Assembly: GCA_937875275.1 (NCBI GenBank)
Contig: CALNCC010000137.1
Coordinates: 1 to 15,664, forward strand
Length of the DNA stretch: 15,664 nt
DNA from: an uncultured Dysgonomonas sp.
GTDB taxonomy: Bacteria; Bacteroidota; Bacteroidia; Bacteroidales; Dysgonomonadaceae
Direction: 5' to 3'
The notes beneath the pieces are model-generated. The model was given only the letters and a program-made list of their open reading frames with translations. It was not told the DNA's origin and ran no database searches. Below are positions 15,582 to 15,664 of this stretch, one piece after another (within the stretch, counting starts at the first letter, position 1; each line of letters opens with the position of its first letter). Both the position numbers and the translations under genes were made by a program.

Positions 15582-15616
15582 CGCTTTTGAAAGAAAGCGC
15601 AGTGTTTATAAACACT
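15582..15616 (+). other. Structured tRNA 5' leader with two hairpins
   Basis: CGCTTT (15582-15587) pairs with AAAGCG (15594-15599). Directly after it is a perfect 16-bp palindrome AGTGTTTATAAACACT (15601-15616) whose last base abuts the mature tRNA 5' end. The leader may affect RNase P processing or transcription start; no protein site is recognised. Confidence 0.55.
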
Positions 15617-15664
15617 GGAGAGATGGCAGAGTGGTCGATTGCGGCGGTCTTGAAAACCGTTGAA
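15617..15664 (+). tRNA. tRNA-Ser (anticodon UGA), 5' part
   Basis: The sequence begins GGAGAGATGGCAGAGTGG, the usual acceptor and D-arm of serine tRNAs. The anticodon stem 15644-15648 pairs with 15656-15660 (one G-U pair). The 7-base loop CTTGAAA places anticodon TGA at 15651-15653, decoding UCA and related serine codons. The window ends inside the variable arm, so the long class II arm, T arm and acceptor 3' half are not visible. Confidence 0.92.

Noticed and set aside
1..15664. Search by eye for CRISPR arrays, toxin-antitoxin pairs, defence genes or phage genes
   Set aside because: No regularly spaced repeats and no matching gene families were seen anywhere in the window.

Overview
The window looks like chromosomal DNA of a Bacteroidota member, most likely order Bacteroidales and perhaps near Dysgonomonas or Porphyromonadaceae (genus is a guess). 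The evidence is a TonB-dependent outer-membrane receptor, a DUF4290 protein typical of the phylum, several TAnnTTTG-type -7 promoter boxes, weak or absent Shine-Dalgarno sequences and AT-rich spacers.

Layout. 1-870 (+) is the C-terminal barrel of a TonB-dependent receptor that starts outside the window. 895-3115 holds two divergently transcribed Y_phosphatase3-type proteins. The left one (-) has an intact C-x5-R active site and no signal peptide. The right one (+) is a predicted lipoprotein whose catalytic Arg is replaced by Gln. 3233-3766 (-) is an ECF sigma factor with its own terminator and a palindrome in its 5' leader. A gene-free stretch rich in short inverted repeats (3780-4143) precedes htpG (4144-6048, +). 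htpG and yaaA (6099-6860, -) converge on a strong two-way terminator. yaaA diverges from an exported S41 C-terminal-processing peptidase (7072-8811, +), and a perfect 19-bp palindrome lies over the predicted yaaA transcription start. Then come DUF4290 (8863-9450), rimM (9470-9988) and the proline pair proB-proA (10070-12413), all on +. A short IS3-type transposase N-terminus remnant (from 12545) runs into the 5' end of uvrA (12628-15420, +). The right edge cuts tRNA-Ser(UGA), which has a textbook Bacteroidota promoter and a leader made of two hairpins.

How the genes work together. Much of the window is housekeeping and stress physiology: protein folding (HtpG), peroxide stress (YaaA), envelope proteolysis (S41), ribosome maturation (RimM), proline synthesis (ProBA) and nucleotide excision repair (UvrA). 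I see no CRISPR array, complete mobile element, phage or obvious defence island. The parts that stand out are the active-enzyme/pseudoenzyme phosphatase pair, the unassigned palindromic operators upstream of the sigma gene and yaaA, and the decayed IS fragment that now forms the uvrA upstream region.
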